A stretch of DNA of 64,000 nt. It comes from Microbacterium testaceum StLB037 (GTDB lineage: Bacteria; Actinomycetota; Actinomycetes; Actinomycetales; Microbacteriaceae). The stretch spans positions 930,001 through 994,000 of the forward strand of contig NC_015125.1 of NCBI RefSeq assembly GCF_000202635.1, given 5' to 3'. Shown one piece after another: positions 8,255 through 16,027 of the stretch (the stretch's first letter is position 1; every line of letters starts with the position of its first letter). The position numbers were made by a program, and so were the translations under genes. The notes beneath the pieces were generated by a model, which saw nothing but the letters and a program-made list of their open reading frames with translations, did no database searches and was not told the origin of the DNA.

Positions 8255-8821
8255 ATGAAGATCACGATCCTCCGCGCCGCCGCCGCGATCTCGCTGGCGG
8301 CAGCCGCTTTGATGGCGCCGACCGCCGCCAGCGCCTATGTCGACCCGGCCGCCGTCGTCGCGACGCCGAGCACGATCACGCCCGGGCAGTCCTCGACCTT
8401 CACCACGACCGGCGCGCCGTTCAGCGGTGACGAGGACGTGCTGATCTCCATCACGGGAGAGAACGCGTCCGGTGCGACGCTCGGCATGGTCAAGGCGGCG
8501 GTCGAAACGAACACGACACTTCGCACCCGTGCGAAAGCCGGCGCTCTCGCCGTCCCGATCGCGTTTCCCGCGAACGCGGTGGGCACGTACGACCTGACCT
8601 TCACGGGCCAGACCAGCGGCAAGGTCGTCCATGCTCAGGTGCTCGTCTCGAGCGGGAGTTCAGCGCCCACCACGCCGCCGTCCCCGAACGGTCTCGCGAA
8701 GACGGGCATCGACGACGGCGCCACGGCCGGGCTGTGGGTGGCCGGGGGCGCACTGATCCTCGCCGGAGCTGCCGTGGGTGTCGGAGCAGCCGCCCGCCGG
8801 CGCCGCCGCCGCGCGGCCTGA
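8255..8821 (+). CDS. LAXTG-anchored cell-wall surface protein
   Basis: ATG at 8255 is preceded by GGGGA at a good distance. The 188 residues have a Sec signal peptide ending at ASA-Y (about residue 28), a compact beta-sandwich-like domain of about 110 residues (TPSTITPGQSSTFTTTG start), a Thr/Pro linker and a sorting signal: LAKTG, a hydrophobic helix and an Arg-rich tail. LAXTG is the variant used by class E sortases of high-GC actinobacteria. No sortase gene lies in the window, so anchoring depends on one elsewhere. The domain resembles those of small actinobacterial surface proteins of unknown role. Confidence 0.85.
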   Translation: MKITILRAAAAISLAAAALMAPTAASAYVDPAAVVATPSTITPGQSSTFTTTGAPFSGDEDVLISITGENASGATLGMVKAAVETNTTLRTRAKAGALAVPIAFPANAVGTYDLTFTGQTSGKVVHAQVLVSSGSSAPTTPPSPNGLAKTGIDDGATAGLWVAGGALILAGAAVGVGAAARRRRRRAA

Positions 8822-8831
8822 CACTCCTTCT

Positions 8832-8877
8832 CACGAAAAGGTGGGACCGCCCGTCAGGGCGGTCCCACCTTTTCGTG
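8832..8877 (+). terminator. Strong bidirectional hairpin terminator
   Basis: A perfect 21-bp inverted repeat (8832-8852 and 8857-8877) encloses a GTCA loop. The stem has AAAA on its left arm and TTTT on its right arm, so both strands give a hairpin with U-containing flank. It lies between the convergent LAXTG gene and the phosphatase-family gene at 8898 and can serve both. Confidence 0.9.
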
Positions 8878-8897
8878 CCCGCAGCGCTATCCGTCCG

Positions 8898-9590
8898 TCA
8901 GGGGCCGGTGGGCGCGTGCGAGGTGGACACCTCGGCGGTGATGAGGATCGGGAGGTGATCGCTGAGCCCCTGCGGCAGCGTACGGATGTGGGCGATGTCG
9001 AAGCCGACGGACGTCGCGAAATCGTAGTGACCCCGGAAGAACCGGTACCTCGTGTACGTCCGCGCGTCGCTCAGGGTGAGCTCGTAGCCCTGATCTCGCA
9101 CCTTCTGGCCGAGGTGCTCCTTGAAGACCGGGTAGTTGTAGTCCCCGACCATCAGCGCGGGGAGCCCCGGACCGAGGTTCTGGAGCTCGCTCAACGCGGT
9201 ACGGATCTGATGCCGCCGGAGCGAGTTCAACGCGGTCAGGGGTGCCGCGTGGAACGACGCAACGATCACCTCGCGACCGTCGTCGATGTCCCGCAGACGA
9301 ACACCGAGCATGCGCTCCTCGGCGGGCTTCAACACATAGTCGTGCAGCGACTTCTTGAGCGCGATCGCGCGCACCTCCACCGCGCGGAAGGTGTTCTCCC
9401 GGTAGTAGACGGCCAACCCCAGGCGGTTGCGCTGGGTCGCCTCGGCGAGGCGCAGGCCCGCGATCTCGACGGGGATGTCGCGGGTATCGCACTCCTGGAG
9501 GCACAACACGTCCACCGCGTGCTCGTCGACGAGTCTCGAGAGCTCGCCCGCGGCGCGGTGCTTGCGGAGGTTGTACGAGATGACCTTCAT
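8898..9590 (-). CDS. Endonuclease/exonuclease/phosphatase family protein
   Basis: About 230 residues with the EEP fold signatures: ISYNLRKH at the start, the metal ligand Glu in LCLQECD, GDYNY in the middle and SDHLPI near the end. These are the Mg-dependent phosphodiesterase/nuclease residues, so the catalytic set looks complete. There is no signal peptide, so it is cytoplasmic. The substrate cannot be predicted. ATG 9590 is preferred: a TAGGCT hexamer at 9600-9605 would start transcription about three bases before it, leaving GTG 9599 and ATG 9596 too close to the promoter. Confidence 0.85.
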   Translation of the reverse strand: MKVISYNLRKHRAAGELSRLVDEHAVDVLCLQECDTRDIPVEIAGLRLAEATQRNRLGLAVYYRENTFRAVEVRAIALKKSLHDYVLKPAEERMLGVRLRDIDDGREVIVASFHAAPLTALNSLRRHQIRTALSELQNLGPGLPALMVGDYNYPVFKEHLGQKVRDQGYELTLSDARTYTRYRFFRGHYDFATSVGFDIAHIRTLPQGLSDHLPILITAEVSTSHAPTGP

Positions 9591-9655
9591 GACCATCACA
9601 GCCTAGAGCCGTCGATGTTCCCGGGACGGGGGTTGCGAACGGATCGTGGACACGA

Positions 9656-10513
9656 TCACGCCCCGATGTCGTCCGCATCCCTCCGGTTGCGGGTCTGGGC
9701 GGCACGGGCCGCCAGCAGCGCATCGGCTGGATACCCGACCTCGGCGAGGACGAGGCCGCGCGCCGCCAGGACCTTCGAGTCAGCGGTACGGCGGCCCTCA
9801 TCCCGGATCTTGATGACGTCATCGACCTCGAGGCGCCCCTCCCCCACGGCCACGCAGGCACCCACGAGGGCGCGGACCATGCTGTGGCAGAACGCGTCCG
9901 CCCGGACGTTGGCGATCAGGATGCCGTCGTCACCGCGCCGCCAGTCGTACTCGAGGAGCGTGCGAATCGTGGTGGCCTCTTCCCGGGCCTTGCAGTATGC
10001 GGCGAAGTCGTGCAGGCCGATGAGCCTCTGGGCAGCGGCGTGCATCGCGTCGACGTCGAGCGAAGCCCGGACCGAGGTGGTCCGAAGCCGCTCCAACGGC
10101 TCGTATCCGGCCTGCGCATCGGCGATCCGGTAGCTGTAACGGCGCCAGACAGCGGAGAACCGGGCGTCGAAGCCCTCCGGGGCGCACGACGACCGGTGAA
10201 CGGTGACGTCGGGGTAGGCGCCCAGAACCCCGCGCACCCGCCCCGCGAGAGCCGCGACGGCATCCCCTTCGTCGCCCTCCCGACGTCGGCGCGGCAGACG
10301 CGCCTGCTGCGCGTCATCCAGGTCGAGGTGAGCGACCTGCCCGGACGCGTGCACGCCCGCGTCGGTCCGTCCGGCCACGACGAGCCGAGGATCACCGCCC
10401 AGAATCCGGGCGAGGGCCTCTTCCAGGACTCCCTGAACCGTTCGGAGGCCCGGTTGGCGGGCCCATCCGCGGAAGTGCGTTCCGTCGTAGGAGATGTCGA
10501 GTCGCAGACGCAC
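9656..10513 (-). CDS. truA: tRNA pseudouridine(38-40) synthase TruA
   Basis: The 285-residue protein starts YDGTHFRGW and has the catalytic loop AGRTDAGVHA, with Asp51 as the nucleophile. It isomerises uridines 38-40 in the tRNA anticodon stem. It follows rplQ, as in many bacteria, but is separated by a hairpin terminator and has its own -10 box, so it can be expressed on its own. Length is typical. An insertion around residues 75-90 (RLPRRRREGDEGD) is Arg/Glu-rich. The start is GTG. Confidence 0.95.
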   Translation of the reverse strand: MRLRLDISYDGTHFRGWARQPGLRTVQGVLEEALARILGGDPRLVVAGRTDAGVHASGQVAHLDLDDAQQARLPRRRREGDEGDAVAALAGRVRGVLGAYPDVTVHRSSCAPEGFDARFSAVWRRYSYRIADAQAGYEPLERLRTTSVRASLDVDAMHAAAQRLIGLHDFAAYCKAREEATTIRTLLEYDWRRGDDGILIANVRADAFCHSMVRALVGACVAVGEGRLEVDDVIKIRDEGRRTADSKVLAARGLVLAEVGYPADALLAARAAQTRNRRDADDIGA

Positions 10514-10519
10514 CCGACA

Positions 10520-10525
10520 AGCCTA
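10520..10525 (-). promoter_or_regulatory. -10 hexamer TAGGCT for leaderless truA
   Basis: On the minus strand TAGGCT is followed by six bases and the GTG start of truA at 10513. It sits directly downstream of the rplQ terminator, which supports separate initiation. Confidence 0.5.
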
Positions 10526-10542
10526 CGGGGCACCGGAACGCG

Positions 10543-10578
10543 ACGAAGCCCCCACCCCGGAAGGGGTGAGGGCTTCGT
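10543..10578 (-). terminator. Terminator after rplQ
   Basis: Arms 10543-10558 and 10563-10578 form a 16-position stem with one mismatch around a GGAA loop. It begins 13 bases after the rplQ stop and should end the rpoA-rplQ transcript before truA. Confidence 0.75.
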
Positions 10579-10591
10579 GCGCGAGCGAAGC

Positions 10592-11152
10592 TCAGGCCTT
10601 GGCGTCGTCCGCCACAGCGTCCTCGGCTGCGGCCTCGGCAGCGGCACCCTCGTCCTGCGACTCGGCGCCGGCCTCGGCGGCCTCATCGGCGACGGGAGCC
10701 TCGTCAGCGACGACCTCTTCGGCCGCGGGCTCCGCCGTCGGCGCAGCGGCGGCGGGAGCCGCAGCAGCCTTCGACGACGAGGGCTTCTTGGTCACGGGCT
10801 CGAGGACGAGCTCGATGACAGCCATGGGGGCGTTGTCGCCCTTGCGGTTGCCGACCTTCGTGATGCGGGTGTATCCGCCGTCACGCTCGGCCACCAGCGG
10901 CGCGATCTCGGTGAACAGGGTGTGCACAACTTCCTTGTCGCCGATCACGCTCAGCACGCGACGACGCGCGTGCAGGTCGCCGCGCTTGGCGAAGGTGATG
11001 AGGCGCTCGGCGAGCGGACGGAGGCGCTTGGCCTTCGTCTCGGTCGTCTTGATGGACTTGTGCGTGTACAGCGCTGCAGCGAGGTTCGCGAGAAGCAGAC
11101 GCTCGTGGGCCGGGCCGCCTCCGAGGCGGGGACCCTTCGTGGGCTTAGGCAT
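10592..11152 (-). CDS. rplQ: 50S ribosomal protein L17
   Basis: The 186-residue protein begins [20 protein letters not shown], and residues 1-120 are canonical L17, which binds 23S rRNA near the exit tunnel. The last 60 residues are an acidic Ala/Glu/Asp-rich low-complexity tail, common in actinobacterial L17 but long here. It follows rpoA with a 42-base gap and a good GGAG ribosome site, forming the end of the alpha operon. Confidence 0.97.
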   Translation of the reverse strand: MPKPTKGPRLGGGPAHERLLLANLAAALYTHKSIKTTETKAKRLRPLAERLITFAKRGDLHARRRVLSVIGDKEVVHTLFTEIAPLVAERDGGYTRITKVGNRKGDNAPMAVIELVLEPVTKKPSSSKAAAAPAAAAPTAEPAAEEVVADEAPVADEAAEAGAESQDEGAAAEAAAEDAVADDAKA

Positions 11153-11194
11153 GTCGTGTTACTCCAGTAGAAGGTTCGGTCGGGTCCGACGGGG

Positions 11195-12184
11195 TCAGAC
11201 GGTTTCTTCGTCGTAGCCGCCGAAGAACTGGGCGCCGTCGAAGCCGGGCACCGAGTCCTTGAGCGACAGGCCGAGCGAGACGAGCTTGTCGCGCACCTCG
11301 TCGACCGACTTCTGACCGAAGTTGCGGATGTTCATCAGCTGGGTCTCCGAGAGGGCGACCAGCTCGGACACCGTGTTGATGCCCTCGCGCTTGAGGCAGT
11401 TGTACGAGCGGACCGAGAGATCGAGATCCTCGATCGGCATCGACAGCTCGTTCGAGAGAACGGTCTCGACCGGCGCGGGGCCGATCTCGATACCCTCAGC
11501 CTCGACGTTCAGCTCGCGGGCGAGGCCGAACAGCTCGGTCAGCGTGCGTCCCGCCGAAGCGACGGCGTCACGGGGAGCGATCGAGGGCTTCGACTCGACG
11601 TCGAGGACGAGCTTGTCGAAGTCCGTACGCTCGCCGGCACGGGTGGCCTCGACGCGGTAGCTGACCTTCAGGACGGGCGAGTAGATCGAGTCGATCGGAA
11701 TCTGACCGGCCTCGGCGTACTCGTTGCGGTTCTGCGTCGCCGACACGTAGCCGCGGCCACGCTCGATGGTGAGCTCGAGCTCGAACTTCGCGGTGTCGTT
11801 GAGGGTCGCGATGACCAGATCGGGGTTGTGCACCTCGACGCCGGCCGGAGCCGAGATGTCCGCGGCCGTGACCTCGCCGGAGCCGGTCTTGCGGAGGTAC
11901 GCCGTGATGGGCTCGTCACGCTCGCTCGAGACGACGAGCTGCTTGATGTTCAGGATGATCTCGGTGACGTCTTCCTTCACGCCCGGGATCGTGCTGAACT
12001 CGTGCAGAACGCCGTCGATACGGATGCTCGTGACGGCCGCACCGGGGATCGACGACAGCAGGCTGCGACGCAGGGCGTTGCCGATGGTGTAACCGAAGCC
12101 GGGCTCGAGGGGCTCGATGACGAAACGACTGCGGAACTCCCCGACCTTCTCCTCGGTCAGAGTGGGACGCTGTGCGATGAGCAC
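11195..12184 (-). CDS. rpoA: DNA-directed RNA polymerase subunit alpha
   Basis: The 329 residues cover the N-terminal dimerisation domain ([20 protein letters not shown]) and the C-terminal domain ([26 protein letters not shown]) that contacts activators and UP elements. The start is GTG with AAAGGAA upstream. In many actinobacteria rpsD lies just before rpoA; here a 186-base gap with inverted repeats takes its place. Essential core transcription subunit. Confidence 0.98.
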   Translation of the reverse strand: MLIAQRPTLTEEKVGEFRSRFVIEPLEPGFGYTIGNALRRSLLSSIPGAAVTSIRIDGVLHEFSTIPGVKEDVTEIILNIKQLVVSSERDEPITAYLRKTGSGEVTAADISAPAGVEVHNPDLVIATLNDTAKFELELTIERGRGYVSATQNRNEYAEAGQIPIDSIYSPVLKVSYRVEATRAGERTDFDKLVLDVESKPSIAPRDAVASAGRTLTELFGLARELNVEAEGIEIGPAPVETVLSNELSMPIEDLDLSVRSYNCLKREGINTVSELVALSETQLMNIRNFGQKSVDEVRDKLVSLGLSLKDSVPGFDGAQFFGGYDEETV

Positions 12185-12201
12185 TATGTGTTCCTTTCGA
12201 T

Positions 12202-12225
12202 CACGTGCCCGCTATATGACACGTG
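12202..12225. repeat. Pair of CACGTG palindromes in the rpoA leader
   Basis: CACGTG at 12202-12207 and 12220-12225, 18 bases apart, flank the A/T-rich CTATATGA. They lie 18-41 bases upstream of the rpoA start, where a -10 element (CATATAG on the minus strand) could sit. They could be an operator pair; no regulator is implied by the sequence. Confidence 0.35.
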
Positions 12226-12256
12226 TAATGGGGTGAGGTGTTGAGTTGTACTCGCT

Positions 12257-12304
12257 GGATGCCACCGGACCCGACGATGACGTCAGGTCTGCGACGTGGC
12301 ATCC
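12257..12304. repeat. Nested inverted repeat between rpsK and rpoA
   Basis: GGATGCCAC (12257-12265) pairs with GTGGCATCC (12296-12304). Inside lie a GACC/GGTC pair and, at the tip, the palindrome TGACGTCA (12278-12285). Transcribed, it would give a long stem in the rpoA leader; as DNA it presents an inverted GGATGCC pair like that in the rpsJ leader. Confidence 0.55.
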
Positions 12305-12332
12305 GGAAGTCTGAATCGCGCGTGAGCGCGGC

Positions 12333-12363
12333 GTTCCCGGGGAGCGAGAAGCTCCCCGGGAAC
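12333..12363 (-). terminator. Hairpin after rpsK, probable terminator or attenuator
   Basis: A perfect 13-bp stem (12333-12345 and 12351-12363) with loop GAGAA lies eight bases after the rpsK stop. There is no T-run, so it may reduce rather than stop transcription into rpoA. Confidence 0.65.
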
Positions 12364-12370
12364 AGACGCG

Positions 12371-12769
12371 TCAGACGCGGCGACGCTTGGGCGGACGGCA
12401 GCCGTTGTGGGCCTGCGGCGTCACGTCCTGGATCGAGCCGACCTCGAGGCCGGCCGCGGTGAGCGAGCGGATCGCGGTCTCACGACCCGAACCCGGTCCC
12501 TTCACGAAGACGTCGACCTTCTTGACACCGTGCTCCTGCGCCTGGCGGGCAGCCGACTCGGCGGCCATGCCGGCGGCGTACGGCGTCGACTTGCGCGAAC
12601 CCTTGAAGCCGACGCCGCCGGACGAAGCCCAGCTGATGACGGCACCCGAGGGGTCGGTGATCGAAACGATGGTGTTGTTGAACGTCGACTTGATGTGGGC
12701 CTGGCCCACGGCGATGTTCTTCTTCTCCTTGCGGCGCGGCTTGCGCGCGGCAGACTTGGCCTGTGCCAT
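12371..12769 (-). CDS. rpsK: 30S ribosomal protein S11
   Basis: From ATG 12769 the 132-residue protein has the S11 core ([28 protein letters not shown]) and the conserved basic end [11 protein letters not shown]. It lies in the 30S platform next to mRNA in the E site. It follows rpsM by 34 bases. Longer reading-frame extensions upstream overlap rpsM and lack support. Confidence 0.97.
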   Translation of the reverse strand: MAQAKSAARKPRRKEKKNIAVGQAHIKSTFNNTIVSITDPSGAVISWASSGGVGFKGSRKSTPYAAGMAAESAARQAQEHGVKKVDVFVKGPGSGRETAIRSLTAAGLEVGSIQDVTPQAHNGCRPPKRRRV

Positions 12770-12803
12770 GTGCGGTTCTCCTGAATCCTGCGCCGGCGGA
12801 GGC

Positions 12804-13178
12804 CTAGCGCGCCTTCTTCTTGCCGGCGACGGTGCGCTTGGGACCCTTGCGGGTACGCGCGTTCGTCTTCGTGCGCTGACCGCGCACGGGGAGGCCGCGG
12901 CGGTGGCGCAGGCCCTCGTAGGAACCGATCTCGACCTTGCGGCGGATGTCGGCGGCGACCTCGCGACGGAGGTCACCCTCCACCTTGTAGGTGCCTTCGA
13001 TGTGGTCGCGGAGCGCGACCAGCTGGTCGTCGGTGAGGTCCTTGACGCGGACGTCCTGGCTGATGCCGGTCGCGTTCAGGATCTCGACGGAGCGGGTGCG
13101 GCCCACACCGTAGATGTACGTAAGTGCGATCACCACGCGCTTATCGCGCGGGATGTCGACGCCGGCAAGACGTGCCAT
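12804..13178 (-). CDS. rpsM: 30S ribosomal protein S13
   Basis: The 124 residues start [19 protein letters not shown] and end in the basic GKKKAR tail that reaches the P-site tRNA. S13 also forms the B1 bridge to L5. A GAGGAG site lies nine bases before the ATG. It is separated from rpmJ by 164 bases that hold a REP-like element. Confidence 0.97.
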   Translation of the reverse strand: MARLAGVDIPRDKRVVIALTYIYGVGRTRSVEILNATGISQDVRVKDLTDDQLVALRDHIEGTYKVEGDLRREVAADIRRKVEIGSYEGLRHRRGLPVRGQRTKTNARTRKGPKRTVAGKKKAR

Positions 13179-13211
13179 GCGGCTCTCCTCAGAGTGTGTT
13201 GGAGGTGTGGA

Positions 13212-13303
13212 GCAGGATCGGTGCTCGGGCCTCCGCCCCGAGGTGTCCCCGCCGATCGGTCGCTGAGCTTGTCGAAGCGTCCGGATGGCGGATCTGATCC
13301 TGC
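13212..13303. repeat. REP-like element inside an 8-bp inverted repeat, rpmJ-rpsM gap
   Basis: The centre (13258-13282) carries CGCTGAGCTTGTCGAAGCG, a core closely like the CTTCGACAAGCTCAG family of repetitive extragenic palindromes seen across many high-GC genomes. A 92-base segment around it is bounded by GCAGGATC (13212-13219) and GATCCTGC (13296-13303), and a CTCGGG/CCCGAG hairpin lies at 13224-13242. This could be a small mobile or REP-derived insertion within the operon. Confidence 0.55.
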
Positions 13304-13342
13304 CGGTGTGTATTCAGTTGGAAATGACGTCGAGCTGGAAGC

Positions 13343-13459
13343 TCAGCCCTGGCGCTGCTTGTGGCGCGGGTTGCTCTTGCAGATCACCATCACGCGCCCG
13401 TGGCGACGGATCACCTTGCAGTGGTCGCAGATGGGCTTGACGGAGGGGTTGACCTTCAT
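13343..13459 (-). CDS. rpmJ: 50S ribosomal protein L36
   Basis: Thirty-eight residues, beginning [17 protein letters not shown] and ending NPRHKQRQG. The zinc ligands are present (CDHC, a later Cys in VICKSN and His in PRH), so this is the zinc-binding C+ form of L36. It lies 62 bases after infA. Confidence 0.95.
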   Translation of the reverse strand: MKVNPSVKPICDHCKVIRRHGRVMVICKSNPRHKQRQG

Positions 13460-13521
13460 GATGTTCCTGTTTCGCTGTCTTCGAACCCGCCCGAGGACGG
13501 TTCGTTACTTCTCGGCCGGAC

Positions 13522-13743
13522 TCAGCGGTAGCGGTAGACGATACGACCGCGGGTGAGGTCGTAGGGGCTCAGCTCGACGACGACACGGTCCTCGGGGATG
13601 ATGCGGATGTAGTTCTGTCGCATCTTGCCCGAGATGGTGGCGAGCACCTTGTGGCCGTTGGTCAGTTCGACACGGAACATCGCGTTGGGCAGTGCCTCGG
13701 ACACCGTGCCCTCGATCTCGATGACACCGTCTTTCTTCGCCAT
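13522..13743 (-). CDS. infA: Translation initiation factor IF-1
   Basis: From ATG 13743 the 73-residue protein is a single OB-fold ([36 protein letters not shown]) that binds the 30S A site during initiation. Length is exactly typical. A well-formed promoter lies about 100 bases upstream and an 18-bp palindrome sits in the leader. It heads the infA-rpmJ-rpsM-rpsK transcript. Confidence 0.97.
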   Translation of the reverse strand: MAKKDGVIEIEGTVSEALPNAMFRVELTNGHKVLATISGKMRQNYIRIIPEDRVVVELSPYDLTRGRIVYRYR

Positions 13744-13763
13744 AAACTCGCTCACGCTCAGTT

Positions 13764-13781
13764 GCAGACCGGCCGGTCTGC
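13764..13781. repeat. Perfect 18-bp palindrome in the infA leader
   Basis: GCAGACCGGCCGGTCTGC begins 21 bases upstream of the infA start codon. It lies within the transcribed leader defined by the promoter at 13840-13868, so it may act as an RNA hairpin near the ribosome site or as a DNA operator. Confidence 0.6.
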
Positions 13782-13839
13782 GGTGGATGGGGATTCGGTG
13801 CTTCGACACGCCAATGAAGGCGCAACGCACCAAAGATCA

Positions 13840-13868
13840 AGCATACGTGGTAATGCTCGACCCGGCAA
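13840..13868 (-). promoter_or_regulatory. Promoter of the infA operon
   Basis: Minus strand -35 TTGCCG (13868-13863), 17-base spacer and -10 TATGCT (13845-13840). This puts the start at about 13833 and gives a leader of roughly 90 bases before infA. Confidence 0.75.
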
Positions 13869-13877
13869 CTCGCCGGG
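13861..13877 (-). terminator. Short hairpin after the thioredoxin-like gene
   Basis: CCCGGC and GCCGGG around a five-base loop, seven bases beyond the stop at 13885. The left arm overlaps the -35 of the infA promoter, so termination and re-initiation are compressed into the same site. Confidence 0.45.
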
Positions 13878-13884
13878 AGTGTCG

Positions 13885-14589
13885 TCAGCCGTTCAGACGA
13901 GCGACGATGTCCTTCTGCGGGTCGCCGGTCAGGTCGGTCTTGTTCGTCAGCAGCGTGCCGTTGACGACGATCGTGGGCGTCGAAACCCCGCTCGCACCCG
14001 ACTGGATCGGGGTCTGTCGGGTCATCGCCGTCACGTACTTCTCGTAGGTGCCGTCGTTGATGCACGAGGTCACGGCATCCGATGCTCCCGCACTCGTCGC
14101 GATCGAGGCGATCGTGGCGTTGTCGAGGCCCGACGTCCCCTCGGTCGGCTGCTGGGCGTACATCGCCTTCACGAACGCCTGCACGTTCGCGGGGTTGTCG
14201 ACCGCGACGCAGTAGGCGGCGCTCGCGGACCGCGTCGAGTACTGCGTCCCTTGCGACGAACGATCCAGGATCGAGATCGGGTGGATGTTCAGCGTGATCG
14301 TCCCGTCGTCGACGAGCTGCTGGATCGTCGGCCCGTAGGACTGCTCGAAGGAGTTGCAGATCGGGCACATGAAGTCGACGTACGTGTCGACCGTCTTCGC
14401 GCCGGAACCCACCGCGATGGCACCCGTGTCGGTGTTCACGGCAGAAGACTGGGGCAGGGTGCCCGCCGAGGTCGCCTGGCTGTTGGCGAACCACACCACG
14501 CCGCCCACCACGAGGACGATCACCACCGCCGCAGCCGTGATGCCGATCGCGAACCAGTTCGTGGCCTTGCGTGCCGCAGCCATCATCAT
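13885..14589 (-). CDS. DsbA/thioredoxin-like membrane-anchored thiol oxidoreductase
   Basis: The 234-residue protein has one N-terminal membrane helix (about 13-35) and an extracytoplasmic thioredoxin fold with active site CPIC (Cys75, Cys78) and a cis-Pro loop in STPTIVVNG. It likely forms or exchanges disulfides in exported proteins. The ATG overlaps the map stop by four bases, so it is co-translated with the secY-adk-map group, linking export and folding. Two further ATGs follow the first, and any of these could be used. Confidence 0.88.
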   Translation of the reverse strand: MMMAAARKATNWFAIGITAAAVVIVLVVGGVVWFANSQATSAGTLPQSSAVNTDTGAIAVGSGAKTVDTYVDFMCPICNSFEQSYGPTIQQLVDDGTITLNIHPISILDRSSQGTQYSTRSASAAYCVAVDNPANVQAFVKAMYAQQPTEGTSGLDNATIASIATSAGASDAVTSCINDGTYEKYVTAMTRQTPIQSGASGVSTPTIVVNGTLLTNKTDLTGDPQKDIVARLNG

Positions 14590-15428
14590 GAATCGATCTC
14601 CTTCGGCACCACACCGAAGGGCGCCAGTTTTTCTGCACCACCGTCGGGCGCGGTGAGAACCCAGATGCCTCCATCGTGCACGGCGACGCTATGTTCCCAA
14701 TGGGAGCCCGCTGTGCCGTCGACCGTGGACACCGTCCACCCGTCGTCCTCGACCACGGTCGCCTGATCGCCGATGACCACCATGGGCTCGATCGCGACCG
14801 CAAGACCGGGCCGCACCTCGGGGCCGCGATCATCGACGGCGTAGTTGAAGACGCTGGGCGACTCGTGCATCTTGCGTCCGATGCCGTGGCCGACGTAATC
14901 CCGGAGGATGCCGTAGCCCCCGCTCGGGGCGTTCTCGTCGATGTACGCCTCGATGGCGGCCCCCACCTCGGCGAGGTGCGACGCCCTGCTGAGAGCGGCG
15001 ATGCCTGCCCACAGCGATCCCTCGGTGACCTCCGACAGGCGACGACGGGGAGCGACGAGGGTCTCGGGGGCGTCACCGGGCACGATGACCGTGAAGGCCG
15101 AGTCGCCGTTCCACCCGCGGAACTCCGCGCCCGCGTCGATCGACAGGATGTCGCCCGCTTGCAAGGGACGATCGTTCGGGATGCCGTGGACCACCTGCTC
15201 GTTCACCGAGGCGCAGATCGTGTGGCGATAGCCCCGCACCATCTGGAAGTTCGACACGGCGCCGCGCGCGGCGATCACCCGCGCCGCTTCGGCGTCCAGC
15301 TCGAGCGTCGTCATACCCGGCGCGATCAACGCTCGAACCGCGTCCAACGCGGCAGCCGTGATGAGCCCGGGCTCCACCATCGCGCGCAGCTGCGCGGGCT
15401 TCTTGTAGATCGAGGAGCGGAAGACCAC
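14586..15428 (-). CDS. map: Type I methionine aminopeptidase
   Basis: A 280-residue protein with the five metal ligands in place: Asp98 (SIDAG), Asp109 (NGDSAF), His181 (VGHGIG), Glu214 (AIEPM) and Glu245 (HWEHSV). It removes the initiator Met from nascent chains. There is no N-terminal zinc-finger linker. The GTG start is two bases after the adk stop. Confidence 0.95.
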   Translation of the reverse strand: MVFRSSIYKKPAQLRAMVEPGLITAAALDAVRALIAPGMTTLELDAEAARVIAARGAVSNFQMVRGYRHTICASVNEQVVHGIPNDRPLQAGDILSIDAGAEFRGWNGDSAFTVIVPGDAPETLVAPRRRLSEVTEGSLWAGIAALSRASHLAEVGAAIEAYIDENAPSGGYGILRDYVGHGIGRKMHESPSVFNYAVDDRGPEVRPGLAVAIEPMVVIGDQATVVEDDGWTVSTVDGTAGSHWEHSVAVHDGGIWVLTAPDGGAEKLAPFGVVPKEIDS

Positions 15429-15430
15429 TG

Positions 15431-16027
15431 TCAGTCAGCCGTACGACGGCGAAGACCGCGCGCGTCGAGCGCCGCGAAGACCCGCTCCGTGACCTCGTCG
15501 AGGCCGCCGACGCCGTCGATCTCGTCGACGATGCCTCGCGTGCCGTACACGCCGAGGATGGGCGCCGTCTCGCGCTCGTAGATGTTCAGACGGGTCTCGA
15601 TGGCCTCGGCGGTGTCGTCCGCGCGCCCCTGCTCGACGGCGCGGGCAGTCAGGCGGGCCAGCGACTCGTCCCGGGGGACGACCAACGCGATGACGGCGTC
15701 GAGAGACTCGTCGCGACCGCCCAGGAACTCATCGAGGTGCATGACCTGAGCCAGGTTGCGGGGGTATCCGTCGAGGAGGAACCCCTCCCCCGCGTCGGGC
15801 TGCGACAGGCGGTCGCGCACGACCGCGCTCGTGAGCTCGTCGGGGACGAGGTCGCCGGCGTCGATGATCGACGTCACCTGCTTGCCCAGCTCGGTGCCCT
15901 CCGCCACGTTGGCGCGGAAGACATCGCCGGTCGAGACCACGGGGATGCCGAAAGCCTCTGCGATGCGGACGCCCTGCGTCCCCTTGCCCGACCCCTGGGG
16001 GCCGACGATCAACAGACGCGCCGTCAT
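15431..16027 (-). CDS. adk: Adenylate kinase
   Basis: The 198 residues open with a P-loop GPQGSGKGTQ (residues 9-18) and contain FLLDGYPRN. It interconverts ATP + AMP and 2 ADP. The protein is the short form: the LID region lacks the extra zinc-finger-like insertion. Its ATG overlaps the secY stop (ATGA). Confidence 0.95.
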   Translation of the reverse strand: MTARLLIVGPQGSGKGTQGVRIAEAFGIPVVSTGDVFRANVAEGTELGKQVTSIIDAGDLVPDELTSAVVRDRLSQPDAGEGFLLDGYPRNLAQVMHLDEFLGGRDESLDAVIALVVPRDESLARLTARAVEQGRADDTAEAIETRLNIYERETAPILGVYGTRGIVDEIDGVGGLDEVTERVFAALDARGLRRRTAD

